Part shown: positions 8,351-17,977 of the stretch, piece after piece
How positions within the stretch are numbered: the first letter of the stretch is position 1
How the letters are laid out: each line of letters opens with the position of its first letter
Assembly (NCBI GenBank): GCA_963850425.1
Contig: CAWKLF010000003.1
Coordinates: 364,610-428,609, forward strand
Length of the DNA stretch: 64,000 nucleotides
From: Gp1-AA133 sp963850425
GTDB lineage: Bacteria; Acidobacteriota; Terriglobia; Terriglobales; Acidobacteriaceae
Reading direction: 5' to 3'
The notes under the pieces: model-generated
Database searches by the model: none
Told to the model about the DNA's origin: nothing
The model's input: the letters and a program-made list of their open reading frames with translations, nothing else
Translations under genes and position numbers: made by a program

Positions 8351-9157
8351 ATGTCACTTCCTGACTCCCTCCCATGGATGGAGAGTGTTGACGCAAAGAT
8401 GGTCAGGGCAAAGGAACACGTCGATACGCTCCAGGCCGAAGCTGGTGTGTTCTTCGAAAGCACCAGGCGGAATTTCATTCTGAAGTCGAACGGACGGGAG
8501 GCATGGATCGTCCACTACATCGAGGATTCCATCCCACCGATTCGCCTCAGCGTCCTCTTGGGCGAGTGCGTCTTCAACATGCGATCGGCGCTCGACAACC
8601 TTGTTTGCGGTCTGATACGGACCACGGATTCACACGCACCGTGCAAGGGTACCCCATTCCCGATTTGTTCCGCCCAGGAACAGTGGGAAAAGAATTGGCA
8701 GAAGTACCTCAAGGGTGTTGAGCCAGCGGCGCAGAAAATGATCCGCGACCTTCAGCCGTGCTTCCGGATGTCTGCTGTGCCAGAGAACGACCCGTTGAGC
8801 ATCTTGAACGTCCTCTGTAACAGCGACAAGCACCGCGCCGTGACCTTCACGCTAGCATACAATCACGACCTTACGGTCAAGGTGCATGCGAATGACGGAA
8901 AGGTCCACGTCTGGAGGGCGACGGAGCCCCTTTATGCCGGGGATGTCCACACGATACCACTTAATCTTGACCCCGCGAGCATCCAGCCGAGCGCCCGCAT
9001 TGAAGCTAAAGGCACGGGAGTCTTGATAATCGGGGACGTCGGGCCGTGGGGACAGCGCCCGGTTTGGTCCGTCCTCGCAGATTTATACGAATATGTCAGG
9101 GATCGCGTGGTGATTCCGCTCAAGCCGTTTTTCGTGGCTCCTCTTAATCGTCCCTAG
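8351..9157 (+). CDS. hypothetical protein
   Basis: 268 residues from ATG 8351 (an in-frame GTG at 8333 would add six). Helical N-terminal half with NMRSALDNLVCGL; a middle segment with SILNVLCNSDKHRAV; a beta-rich C-terminal half. The RSALDxL...DKHR pair recurs in a family of uncharacterised bacterial proteins. No enzymatic motif is assigned. It stands between two gene modules of the island and ends ~80 bp before the serine recombinase. Confidence 0.6.
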   Translation: MSLPDSLPWMESVDAKMVRAKEHVDTLQAEAGVFFESTRRNFILKSNGREAWIVHYIEDSIPPIRLSVLLGECVFNMRSALDNLVCGLIRTTDSHAPCKGTPFPICSAQEQWEKNWQKYLKGVEPAAQKMIRDLQPCFRMSAVPENDPLSILNVLCNSDKHRAVTFTLAYNHDLTVKVHANDGKVHVWRATEPLYAGDVHTIPLNLDPASIQPSARIEAKGTGVLIIGDVGPWGQRPVWSVLADLYEYVRDRVVIPLKPFFVAPLNRP

Positions 9158-9239
9158 CGAGTCATCCTGGTGTTTTAACTCCTCGGTGCTCTGAAAAGGT
9201 AGATTCCAGTAGACAGTGACCTGCCTTTGGAGGAGAAAA

Positions 9240-9854
9240 ATGCGAGTCGCAATTTACGCCCGCGTCAGCACAAAGGACCAAAGCTGTGAACTTCAACTCC
9301 GGGACCTGCGTGCCTACTGTGCCGCTCGCGGCTTTTCCGTGCAGCGCGAGTATGTGGATGTAGGAGAGTCGGGTGCGAAGGATTCACGGCCACAGCTTAA
9401 CGATTTGATGGGGGCTGCCCGTAAGCGGCTGTTTGATGCCGTCGTGGTCTGGCGCTTTGACCGTTTCGCCCGGTCAACCAAACATCTGCTGTTGGCGCTC
9501 GAGGAGTTCCGCTCTCTCGGCATTCAGTTCATCAGCTACCAGGAAAACATCGACACCAGCAGTCCCCTAGGGCAAGCTCTGTTCACCATAGTTTCTGCCG
9601 TCGCACAGCTTGAGCGCGACCTCATTCGCGAGCGCGTCAATGCTGGCGTTCGGAACGCGAAGGCTTGTGGAAAACAGCTTGGACGTCCTCGCCGAGTAGT
9701 GAGCAAAGATGAAGTACTGCGGCTCCGTTCCGAGGGAGCGAGCCTCCGCGAGATTGCGGCGAAGCTGGGCGTCGGCTACGGCACCGTGCGAGTCAGACTG
9801 GCACAATCTGGCGAGCTAAAACCCTCACCCCAAGACTCACCCAGCCGACGCTGA
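9240..9854 (+). CDS. serine recombinase (resolvase/invertase family)
   Basis: 204 residues, ATG 9240 behind GGAGGAG. The N-terminal catalytic domain begins VAIYARVSTKDQSCELQLRD (Ser in RVSTKDQ is the nucleophile), followed by VWRFDRFARSTKHLL and AVAQLERDLIRERVNAG. The C-terminal ~45 residues form a helix-turn-helix (LREIAAKLGVGYGTVRVRL). This is the short Tn3-resolvase/invertase architecture, not the large serine integrase type. It could invert or resolve DNA within the island, or be left from an earlier insertion. No inverted crossover sites were found nearby by eye. Confidence 0.9.
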   Translation: MRVAIYARVSTKDQSCELQLRDLRAYCAARGFSVQREYVDVGESGAKDSRPQLNDLMGAARKRLFDAVVVWRFDRFARSTKHLLLALEEFRSLGIQFISYQENIDTSSPLGQALFTIVSAVAQLERDLIRERVNAGVRNAKACGKQLGRPRRVVSKDEVLRLRSEGASLREIAAKLGVGYGTVRVRLAQSGELKPSPQDSPSRR

Positions 9855-9959
9855 AAAGGGGGGGCTTATAGCACCGAGTTTAGGCGAGCTAAAAATATCA
9901 GATTTCCGCCCGGCTCCGATTCTCTGCAGCGTTTAGCTATAATTCGAAAAAGGAGACGC

Positions 9960-10241
9960 ATGTACCCGAAGGAAAGCGCCGATCCCCGCGTTAGGCAGCT
10001 TGCGCACATCAAGCAGATGCAGGAATTGGCGAGGTCACGTTATCCGAGTCCGACGTCTCCAGAGCCGTCCCAAGGTGATATTGCAGCATGGTGCGATGCA
10101 ACGCCACAATATGCAATGGCCACCGACGGCTGCCACGTTGCCCTTGACGGTGTCTGTTCTCACGGCTACCCATCTTGGCTGATTATGTACGGTCTTGTCG
10201 CCGATCCGTGTCAAGAGCTCGACTCAGGTTCAAAACAGTGA
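9960..10241 (+). CDS. small hypothetical protein
   Basis: 93 residues, ATG 9960 behind AAAAAGGAGACGC, a good ribosome-binding site. The N-terminal part is helical (VRQLAHIKQMQELARSRYPS) and a Cys/His-containing C-terminal half follows. No family recognised. It converges on the AIPR gene, whose stop lies only ~20 bp away, and marks the boundary between the small-gene module and the minus-strand defence train. Confidence 0.5.
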   Translation: MYPKESADPRVRQLAHIKQMQELARSRYPSPTSPEPSQGDIAAWCDATPQYAMATDGCHVALDGVCSHGYPSWLIMYGLVADPCQELDSGSKQ

Positions 10242-10263
10242 ACGAATCTTCCGCGTAGCCTGC

Positions 10264-12357
10264 TTAGACCGTGTGTCGCACGTCCCGCTTGGGAAATCCT
10301 TCGAGCTCCAGTTTCTCTTTAATCTGGATCAATCGCCAGCTTTGTCTCTCAGTCGGAATCTTTCGAGGCACAGCGGCAGCCACAGCGAGGATTCCATCTT
10401 CATCGGGGCTCGTGATTGACTGTTCCGCGGCCCATTTGCGCGCCTTACCCCAGTAGTCGGCCCCCAATTCGAGAACAAATCGCTGGTTTTCAATGCCATT
10501 CTCGATACGCTGCTCGTTCTTGGAAGTCCGCTGGGCGTAGCTGTCGTCGTCTTTGTCGATCAGGAGCGGTCCCAGCTTCCTCTTGAGATTGATATCGATC
10601 TCGATCGCCTTGGCACGTTTCCAACAAACCTCCTTCTTGCACCACTCCGTCACGTTCTGAAGTCCTGCTTCAGGTGTGACGATAATATCGAACATCGCCT
10701 TCGCGACTTGTTGGACGATGCTCAGAAGTGCCGACGGGACGAGCTGTTGCGCCCAGAGCTGCCGAAAGTCCAATACTTGTGTACTCACTTGCTCCTCAAT
10801 CATCTGGGAAACTTTCGAGACCGAGTAGGCGACAATATTCGCTCGATATCCACCTTGGTACCAAGGTTGTTCGGCAACCAGCTTCTCTGTTGTATGGAAA
10901 AGCAACGCTTTTCCTACCAGCCTCTTGAAGTAGTCGTCATTAAACTGATCCGAGTTGCGACTCCAGTCGTCGGAGGCAAATGTGCTGAATGACAGAAAAT
11001 TCTTCTGAGCACCCTGGCTGACGATGTGAGGGAGTTGTTTCCAGGCATTTTCAAATTTGGCCAGATCCGTTTTTGTGATGACTTGGTGTCTAGGATTGAG
11101 TAAAACGTACTTTTTTCGCTCGGCTGGGGTAAGGCGACTCTGTTCATTGAGATATTGCCCTCTGGCTCTCTCGTAGAACCAATGAGTCTCGTACTGAGCC
11201 CCTCCTGCTGCCGGCGCCCAGAGTCGACGAGAAATCTGTTCGATTCGCCGGTGGAACTCGTGGTTCGAGAAGAAGTCGGCTTCACTGACTTTGTTTTGAC
11301 TATTAGCGCATCGCGAGATTTCTGGGATGACCTCACCGGCTTGCTCGGGGGCTACGACTGAGAGCTTCATTTGCACAAATACGGACTTCAGGCTGGCGCG
11401 GTCATTGCCAAGAGCACTCGCGAGTGAAGCTGTCGTTTGGCCACCGTTCACGATCTGCAGGTCTGCGGCTTTGAGTATTCGGAGGCCCGTTCCATGATTC
11501 GACACTTCGACCGAGCTCGCTGTGCACGCGATGCCGTTATTGAATGCGAAAAACATGTCGGGCCTTTGCAGTATTGTGTTGCGAATACCCTTATTAACCT
11601 TACCCCTAACGGTCAGAAAAGAGCGAACATTGCCCTCCAATAGTCTGCTGCCGTAAGTTTCATAAATGGCAGCGAGGGCATCCCCTGGAATGACGCATAG
11701 ATATGCTTGGTATTGGGTCGAATCCACGCTTGCGCGAATGCACTGGAGTCCTCCGGGGAAAAGCGCGTTGAAATCGACTTCTAAATCGTCCCGACCAGTG
11801 CGTGATTCGAAAACACGGAAAAAGCGACTTACGTCCCATATGTGCAAGTCCGCGGTCTTTCCTGAGATGATCGTTTCGGGAAGATCGCGAATTCTGGTGC
11901 TGATCAGAGAATCGGTTAAGAGGTAGAGTCGCATGCGCGTGATCGCCGCCTGATTCTGGTGTAGCAAGCTCGCAAGCGCGTAGGCAGGGGCACTTTCTTC
12001 AGTCTCTCGCGTGAGTTTTCCGGAAAAAGAATCTTCGCAGAATGTTTGGATACGACTGAACCATGCCTTCGCGTCTGATTGCGTCAGGCTGCCAATCTCG
12101 TCATTACCACCAAAATCCCCAATGAAAAGACGGACAGAGCCGTCAGCTTCATCAAACGAGTACGCGTCAATACCGGAGTTTCGGTTCTTAGTGCCTGTCC
12201 CACGGTAGAAACAGGTCTGTACGTCGGCCACCTCGTCGGCGTCTTCAAGGAGCCTGAGACAGTGTTCAACAAACGCACTATGGCGAAATTCTTCGCTCGC
12301 AGCGGCTTGGGCGGAGACGTTCTCAAGTATTTCTTTGCGGAATTCATCGAGATTCAT
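10264..12357 (-). CDS. AIPR-family protein (abortive phage infection/R-M associated)
   Basis: 697 residues. The AIPR signature is clear near residues 270-310: FFAFNNGIACTASSVEV and ADLQIVNGGQTTASLASAL. Flanking domains are those of large AIPR proteins, with an N-terminal domain that may carry a degenerate nuclease fold (SGIDAYSFDEADGSVRLFIG). The family was named for the Lactococcus AbiR-type locus and is found with MORC/Z1-type R-M genes. It is the last gene of the minus-strand train, and its start overlaps the stop of the preceding gene by 4 bp (12,354-12,357), indicating translational coupling. The biochemical role within these systems is not established. Confidence 0.85.
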   Translation of the reverse strand: MNLDEFRKEILENVSAQAAASEEFRHSAFVEHCLRLLEDADEVADVQTCFYRGTGTKNRNSGIDAYSFDEADGSVRLFIGDFGGNDEIGSLTQSDAKAWFSRIQTFCEDSFSGKLTRETEESAPAYALASLLHQNQAAITRMRLYLLTDSLISTRIRDLPETIISGKTADLHIWDVSRFFRVFESRTGRDDLEVDFNALFPGGLQCIRASVDSTQYQAYLCVIPGDALAAIYETYGSRLLEGNVRSFLTVRGKVNKGIRNTILQRPDMFFAFNNGIACTASSVEVSNHGTGLRILKAADLQIVNGGQTTASLASALGNDRASLKSVFVQMKLSVVAPEQAGEVIPEISRCANSQNKVSEADFFSNHEFHRRIEQISRRLWAPAAGGAQYETHWFYERARGQYLNEQSRLTPAERKKYVLLNPRHQVITKTDLAKFENAWKQLPHIVSQGAQKNFLSFSTFASDDWSRNSDQFNDDYFKRLVGKALLFHTTEKLVAEQPWYQGGYRANIVAYSVSKVSQMIEEQVSTQVLDFRQLWAQQLVPSALLSIVQQVAKAMFDIIVTPEAGLQNVTEWCKKEVCWKRAKAIEIDINLKRKLGPLLIDKDDDSYAQRTSKNEQRIENGIENQRFVLELGADYWGKARKWAAEQSITSPDEDGILAVAAAVPRKIPTERQSWRLIQIKEKLELEGFPKRDVRHTV

Positions 12358-13302
12358 ATCTCAAGCACCTGTGAAAATGGAATTTCGAAGTCTAAGCATT
12401 CATCCAGATTCAGAGAATAAGTCGCTGCGATTATTCCGCCAGGTACTGAAACGGGCGTCAGGCGAGGGAACGACCCGCGCACTTCAAAGGCACGAGTTCG
12501 TTCGGCTATCAGGGGATGCTCGCATTCTGGCTGAGATTCGTCGAATCCCAAGTCGGCCAACTTGAGCTCGAAGTCCGATAGCGCGAGGGGATGATTCGTG
12601 AGAGATGTCCGGATTCGTGAGATGAGAGCGTTTGGGGTGACTGCTCGTGGTTCCTCCGAGGAAGACGGTCCGACTGAAAACACTATAAGCGTTGTCGGCG
12701 CGTTCGCAGTATGCAGTTGCTCAAGTGAGCTGATGATGACTGTATGCGCACCGATCGGGCAAACTTTGATTTCGAAAATATGGCCAATTGCTTCGAAGTC
12801 CTGCGGTGCCCCAGTTGGGCCCAACCACGCAGCGATGGCAGGTGCAGGCCCAATCCGTGCAACTAGTTGTTCGAGGAATAGCAGTTCACCCATAAGGCCC
12901 AACAGCTGCGGTTGAGAAAGACCCTTTCGTGTTGCTTCAAGAAGTCGCCGCCACTTCTCAAGGCGGTTTAACAGGAATTGTGCTTCCCCGCCAGTGTGCG
13001 TGAAGTTCCTGAGGCTCTCGATTAGGTCTTCGCAAACAGAGCAGAAAGGATGAAGAAGGTCCGCGGTGGAGAGACTGATTAGAATTGCGAACTTGCCATC
13101 GTGCCGGAGATTCTGTGAAACCTCTAGGGATCTTAACCTCGGAAGCTGTTCGACCTCGCGATCTGACAGCAGCATCAGAATAGGAGATTCACGCACATCG
13201 ATGCCAAGATACAGGTCGTAGGGATGTCTGTTCGTCCACCCGCTTGAAGATGGGGCGCTCCCTTTGAGCACGAACATCACTCCAAATCTGCTCAGCCGAC
13301 AT
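12354..13302 (-). CDS. PD-(D/E)XK nuclease-motif protein (DUF4420-like), probable frameshift near start
   Basis: A ~315-residue protein. The central region PQDFEAIGHIFEIKVCP supplies the PD-(D/E)XK core (D...ExK), with LLGLMGELLFLEQLV before it, as in DUF4420 proteins. The ATG at 13,302 overlaps the Z1 stop codon (ATG inside the last codons) and starts MSAEQIWSDVRAQ...RPIFKRVDEQ. The rest of the protein (HPYDLYLGIDVRE...) lies one frame over, so a 1-bp indel is inferred at ~13,226-13,232. The uninterrupted frame alone would begin at 13,361 or 13,277 with an unconserved N-terminus. It is the likely DNA-cutting subunit of the R-M operon. Its stop overlaps the AIPR start. Confidence 0.8.
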
Positions 13303-15985
13303 CGGTGTCTTCTTCCTGGGGGAGATCGTCGTCGATCTCCTGCTCCAACATTGATCTCCACTCAACCAGGTTGACCCTATAAGTGACACGTTTCGCAACA
13401 TCTGAGTCATCAAATTGGGGAAAACTGAGACCGAGCGCAATAATCTCCTCAGAGTAACCCCCTGCTACCGGCTCGTTCGGAGAAAGAATGTGAATGAGAA
13501 GCAGCGGGCGAGGTCGTGCCTCTCTGTAAATCCGGTCCGGATAGCTCTTGCCGGGGTTCTTGCTCCGAAACTCTTGTTCAACGCGGGCTATCTCTGTGAT
13601 ATCCAAACCTTCCTTTTCCACTCCCCTAGAACCAACCCTCGCCTTCGTTCCGGAGACAACAAGCATTCCATTCTGATCGTCAACCATGCTGCGCTTCGAT
13701 GCCGATACCGTCACGCCTCCGATACTTACCGATTTACCGGTACCGGACGTGGGTATTGCGACATCCCAGTTTTGCAGTTTAGGTTCCGTTGCGCTTCCCA
13801 AGTACTTGGCGAGATCGCCAGTCTGAAACGTTACATTCAGTGGGTGTACGTCAAAGTCCCTGAGCAACGAGGCAACCAGTTCCTTCGGGACACCCCGCCA
13901 AACTATATTGCTGCCTGTATTGGACTTCTCCGACTTAAGGCCGGCAACTTTCAGCTGATCGATGAAGCGAGTCAGGGCGGCACGATTTGCGATGAGGGAA
14001 TTCGCGTTGCTTTTCAGCCGGGCTGTCTCAGGAGACTTACCACTTAGCGAAATGACTCTCTCAATTGTCTTCGCTTGCCGCATCTTATTCTGGGCCGTCA
14101 CAATCAGGGAGTCAGGGTGAGCTCTAACCTTAAGCCCGAAATCGAGCGGCGTTGCGCGCTGCTGCCGCATTCTCTTCACTTCATCTCGGAGTTCTTCCGT
14201 GGCAGAGGTAATGTGGGCATACCATTGCGCAGCTTCATCGGTTATCCAGAGGCGGCAAAGATCGGCATATCCGTCGCGATAACCAAACCACCGGCCCATT
14301 TGTAGTAGAGTGTCGTACATCTGTGAGTTCCGAAAAAAATAGCTTGTACTGAGACCTTCCAGAGTCAACCCGCGAGAAAGGCTATTGCCGCCAACCGCAA
14401 TCACCCTTAGGCCTGATTCTTTGTGCACTGCATAGTCGAGACTCGCTGCGCCAGTTCTTTGGTTTATAGCTTTGACCGTGATTGGAAGTGCGGAGTTTAG
14501 AAGGGATCGCTGCACCGTCGCCCAAGTGAATCCGGCATCCGCGTACTCGTCGCTCCACACTCGCTCTGCTCTTGCGAGGGACGAATTGCGAAGTGCCTGT
14601 TCCTTGGGAAGTTGGCTGTAGTTCCGTATGTCCTGCTGAGTCTTGGACAGCAGTTCGTGAACGAGGGATGCGACTTGGTCTTGAACTGCAGTGAAACGAC
14701 TGACATTGACAAGCATAGAGCGATGTGTCGGACCTTGGCCCCGCAAATCGCGTATCGCATTTGCCAGAAGAAAAGAAAACACACTGTCGACAAGTGATTC
14801 CGGCAGAGAGTCCAGTCTCAAGTCCGATTTGTGTCTGAGCGGGAAGATTTCATAGGCATCCTCAATGGTTCGCAGGAGATCGAACCGTGGTTCCTCGCCA
14901 AACAGAGCTGTCGGCCCAACGTAGTTCGTGGGCGAATCGAGCGTATAAATAAAGTCCCTTGGAAACAAATCGTCTCCGAGCATTTCGTGATCGGTGTCGG
15001 GATCGATGAATATGTTCGCGAAAGGAGTTGCGGTGAATCCCAAATAGCTTGAACGTGTGAACAGTCGCAGGAGGGCTCGTATTCGCTGATTGATTTGTGT
15101 TGGGTCAACGCCAGAAGGATTAGTGTTCACCGACGCGCTGTCAGCTTCGTCGTCGATCAAGAGCAGAGGAGTATCAATCGTACCCTGTTGGTTGGCGTTG
15201 AAGTCGGAAAGCCACCTTTCCAAATTTTCGAGAATTCGCTTGTTCTTCTTAACCACCACCAGCACGGGGATATTGAACGCATCCAGGCGAAATCCGAGAG
15301 CATTCAAGAGATTTCTACTGAAGTCCTTCTCCCGCGATGTAAAAACACCGGCCGCTTTTCTCGAATCGACCAGTCCAACGCCCACCGCACGGCTTTTCTT
15401 TATCTGGGTCAGAAGGCCAGAACTGTCCAGACCTACAAAGCCTTCGTCGAGTCGTTCCTGCGTTTGGCGACGAAGAGATTCGAGAGTCCCCGTGAGGAGA
15501 ATTATCAAGCGATAACCTGCATCTGCCGCTTTGCAACAGAGGGCAGTATATGTGGCTGTTTTGCCGGATTGAACATCTCCAATGACCAAACCTCGCCGCT
15601 TCCACAGGCCTTCCGCGTTCGGATCATGAAGCAAATCCAAAACGTCATCAGTCACGCGGTCGAGTGTGCTGATCACCCTCGGCGGCCATTCTCGCCTTTG
15701 CAAGAACGTTTGGAATCGTTGCCAATAGAAGGGTTCAATCGAAGCTTTCTTTGCGTGTAGCCAGGGAACGTACGTCTCGCTGGTGAGTGCGATCCCCGTG
15801 TCCATCTGGATAGCAAGTTTGGCGTGAAGGCGTCTGATAATCTCCTGATACTCGGCTTCCTCCACTGGGAATGCGGCGCGCAACCGTGTTGCTAAGTCTT
15901 TTAGGGCTGACTCATCGGGCGCCCGATCCGCAGGCAGTGAGACGAGAACCGAGTTCTCTAAGGCTCGGCCGTTATCGGTCAGCAT
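13292..15985 (-). CDS. Z1-domain superfamily II helicase-like ATPase
   Basis: 897 residues. Walker A is GDVQSGKTAT at 136-145. Motif II is LLIDDEADS near residue 275, followed by GFTATPFANIFIDPD. The Z1 region then contains AVGGNSLSRGLTLEGL and LLQMGRWFGYRDGY, where the Arg residues match helicase motif VI. Z1 proteins were defined computationally as partners of MutL/MORC ATPases in R-M systems; here the GHKL ATPase gene is immediately upstream, overlapping by 14 bp. It is probably the motor that translocates DNA or remodels the complex. The gene is intact with no internal frameshift, and its 3' end overlaps the nuclease start. Confidence 0.9.
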   Translation of the reverse strand: MLTDNGRALENSVLVSLPADRAPDESALKDLATRLRAAFPVEEAEYQEIIRRLHAKLAIQMDTGIALTSETYVPWLHAKKASIEPFYWQRFQTFLQRREWPPRVISTLDRVTDDVLDLLHDPNAEGLWKRRGLVIGDVQSGKTATYTALCCKAADAGYRLIILLTGTLESLRRQTQERLDEGFVGLDSSGLLTQIKKSRAVGVGLVDSRKAAGVFTSREKDFSRNLLNALGFRLDAFNIPVLVVVKKNKRILENLERWLSDFNANQQGTIDTPLLLIDDEADSASVNTNPSGVDPTQINQRIRALLRLFTRSSYLGFTATPFANIFIDPDTDHEMLGDDLFPRDFIYTLDSPTNYVGPTALFGEEPRFDLLRTIEDAYEIFPLRHKSDLRLDSLPESLVDSVFSFLLANAIRDLRGQGPTHRSMLVNVSRFTAVQDQVASLVHELLSKTQQDIRNYSQLPKEQALRNSSLARAERVWSDEYADAGFTWATVQRSLLNSALPITVKAINQRTGAASLDYAVHKESGLRVIAVGGNSLSRGLTLEGLSTSYFFRNSQMYDTLLQMGRWFGYRDGYADLCRLWITDEAAQWYAHITSATEELRDEVKRMRQQRATPLDFGLKVRAHPDSLIVTAQNKMRQAKTIERVISLSGKSPETARLKSNANSLIANRAALTRFIDQLKVAGLKSEKSNTGSNIVWRGVPKELVASLLRDFDVHPLNVTFQTGDLAKYLGSATEPKLQNWDVAIPTSGTGKSVSIGGVTVSASKRSMVDDQNGMLVVSGTKARVGSRGVEKEGLDITEIARVEQEFRSKNPGKSYPDRIYREARPRPLLLIHILSPNEPVAGGYSEEIIALGLSFPQFDDSDVAKRVTYRVNLVEWRSMLEQEIDDDLPQEEDTDVG

Positions 15986-17465
15986 CGAGGAGTTTCCTTT
16001 GAATGCTCAGGGTTTCTTCTGGATAAAAGCTGAAAGGTTCTATGGATGCGAGTGCTTCTATCAGGTGCTTTCCATAATCACTACTGCGCCCTAATGCGTC
16101 GAGCATCGTTGAGGCCAGGGAAAACAATTCTTCGTATTTGTTGGTGCGATTCTCTATGGTCGGTCGTCGCTCGGAAGCCATGTCGGCATACACCGCATCG
16201 AATGGGACAGTCGTCTCGATTGTCCGCAGCAGTCGCTGAACCAATTGTTGATAGTGGTCATCTGTGATCGCTTCGATAGCTTTTATTAAGGGGTGTTCGC
16301 GATTGATTTTGTATTCAACGCCGGTTCTAGTCGTCAAGCGGTCCCAAGCATGCAGAACATCGTCGTTCGTAGCTTTGCGGCCTCGAAAGGTGTACACGCG
16401 ACGACTACCCTCAGCTATTCGCGAAATGATTATCTTGAGTCGATCTCTGACTGGCTGCGGAGGATAGGCACTAGATTTGCGAACGTCAATTGTCCACAGA
16501 TGGTCTAGGGTGTTAGGAATGTCTACGCGGACCCTTGCTAGCTTAGTTATTTCTTCTTGTCTGATAAGGCGGAACCAAGAACCCCAAATTATTAACCGTC
16601 GATTCCTGTAGACGTAGAATCCTTGGTTTCTCCTGAGCCCTTCTTCGCCTCCCGCAATAGCAAGATCCGCAACGGATAGTTTGCTAATGTGAGGCAAGAT
16701 GAATGGTGCAATGGTCACAATCTCACCTTCAAGCGAAATCTGTTCCTCGGGCAAAGCCTGAGTTCCGCGGTGAGACATCAAGAATGGGTCGAGCGCTGCG
16801 ACCGGGTTTCCGTTAAGAAGGATTTTAATCGGCAGGTGTGGCTTTTCGGGGCTGAGAAATCGATGGAAAACCAGAGCCAGATGTTCACGGGCGCTGTCCA
16901 TTCTTTGCCCGAGGGCACTTTCTATCGAAAGTTCTCCCGCACTGAGCCGATCAAATGATTGCCAGAGCACCATGGTTCCAGAGCTCAACGCGGTAAGCTC
17001 CGCAATGTGTGGCAATGACCGAATAGCCTCATCAGTGAGGCCTAACAGAATCCAGTCTTCTCGTTGACCGATAACGTCAAGGTCCCAACGCTTAGCAGCC
17101 AGATGACCATTTGCGTTGGAAACAACGGTAAGTCGTCGGCATTGGGAGAGCGACGCTGTTTTCAGGCCTAGACCGAAACGGCCTAAGTCAGATCTCTTCC
17201 TTTGGACTCGCGGGTCCGCGCTGCCATGGCGCATCGCTGTTACGAGATTTTCCGACGGAATGCCACAACCGTCGTCAATGACGGCGACGTATGGCTCGCC
17301 GTATGGAGAAAAACGAACCTCGATGTTTCGTGCTCCGGCAGAAACGGAATTGTCGATAATGTCGGCTAGGGCCGACTGAAAGGAATACCCGATGGCGCGC
17401 ATCGACTCCAGCAGAACTGGAGCGAATGGCGGAAGGTGAATCTCCTCACTAGAGTGATCGGACAC
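15972..17465 (-). CDS. GHKL ATPase of the MutL/MORC type
   Basis: 497 residues with a complete Bergerat fold near the N-terminus: N box SALADIIDNSVSAGA (31-45, catalytic Glu replaced by Asp), G1 IDDGCGIP (63-70), G2 DLGRFGLGLKTASLSQC (93-109). This loop is the one found in prokaryotic MORC-like proteins. An S5-like domain follows with GGEEGLRRNQGFYVYRNRRL and a conserved Lys (DVRKSSAYPP). Such ATPases clamp DNA as ATP-dependent dimers and are linked computationally to R-M operons with Z1, Vsr and Dcm. The gene starts ~75 bp after vsr and overlaps the Z1 gene, consistent with one transcript. Confidence 0.9.
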   Translation of the reverse strand: MSDHSSEEIHLPPFAPVLLESMRAIGYSFQSALADIIDNSVSAGARNIEVRFSPYGEPYVAVIDDGCGIPSENLVTAMRHGSADPRVQRKRSDLGRFGLGLKTASLSQCRRLTVVSNANGHLAAKRWDLDVIGQREDWILLGLTDEAIRSLPHIAELTALSSGTMVLWQSFDRLSAGELSIESALGQRMDSAREHLALVFHRFLSPEKPHLPIKILLNGNPVAALDPFLMSHRGTQALPEEQISLEGEIVTIAPFILPHISKLSVADLAIAGGEEGLRRNQGFYVYRNRRLIIWGSWFRLIRQEEITKLARVRVDIPNTLDHLWTIDVRKSSAYPPQPVRDRLKIIISRIAEGSRRVYTFRGRKATNDDVLHAWDRLTTRTGVEYKINREHPLIKAIEAITDDHYQQLVQRLLRTIETTVPFDAVYADMASERRPTIENRTNKYEELFSLASTMLDALGRSSDYGKHLIEALASIEPFSFYPEETLSIQRKLLDADR

Positions 17466-17541
17466 AAGCTCACTGTTTTCCGTTCAGATTGGGGGAGAAG
17501 AGTTGATTGTAACATGCAGTTAATAGAGGGGATAGAAGGAT

Positions 17542-17952
17542 CTACTTTGTGATCCCCCGCATGAGACGGCGGGCAAGGCGATCGTGATTTCGGAGTTCGC
17601 ACTCCCACACGACAAACACCCTCCAGCCTAAATGCCTTAGCTTGGTCAATGCCTTCTTATCACGATTTACATTTCCCTCGAATTTCTTCGTCCAAAATGC
17701 CTTGCGTGACTTTGGGGTATAAGCCAAATGGCAACCCTGATGACGATGCCAAAAACAGCCGTGCACCAGAACCGCGCATTTCCAACGAGGTAATACGATG
17801 TCTGGACAGCCGGGCAGCTCGCGTACGTGGAGCCGATAGCGAAAGCCCATTCCATGAAGTAGAGATCGGACGAGCAGTTCGGGTTTGGTATTCACTCCCC
17901 GAATTCTTGACATATTCCAGCTGCGCCGCTGTTTTGTGATGCGATCGGTCAC
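17542..17952 (-). CDS. vsr: very short patch repair-type endonuclease (Vsr)
   Basis: About 137 residues from the GTG at 17,952; a TTG at 18,000 would extend it into the end of dcm. Conserved Vsr features run throughout: TDRITKQRRSWNMSRIRG, NTKPELLVRSLLHGMGFRYRLH, LPGCPDIVLP (catalytic Asp), VHGCFWHRHQGC (zinc and metal site) and GWRVFVVWECEL. Classic Vsr nicks 5' of the T in T:G mismatches made by 5-methylcytosine deamination. In MORC-type R-M operons it may instead be the nuclease. It follows the methyltransferase directly, and all key residues are present. Confidence 0.92.
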   Translation of the reverse strand: MTDRITKQRRSWNMSRIRGVNTKPELLVRSLLHGMGFRYRLHVRELPGCPDIVLPRWKCAVLVHGCFWHRHQGCHLAYTPKSRKAFWTKKFEGNVNRDKKALTKLRHLGWRVFVVWECELRNHDRLARRLMRGITK

Positions 17953-17977
17953 CAGGTTATCGTATCGCCACAACCGC

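Noticed and set aside
13415..14047. 210-codon plus-strand frame inside the Z1 gene
   Set aside because: Shadow of the Z1 reading frame; no recognisable domain.
15095..15760. 221-codon plus-strand frame inside the Z1 gene
   Set aside because: Antisense to an intact, motif-bearing helicase frame; no ribosome-binding site and atypical composition.
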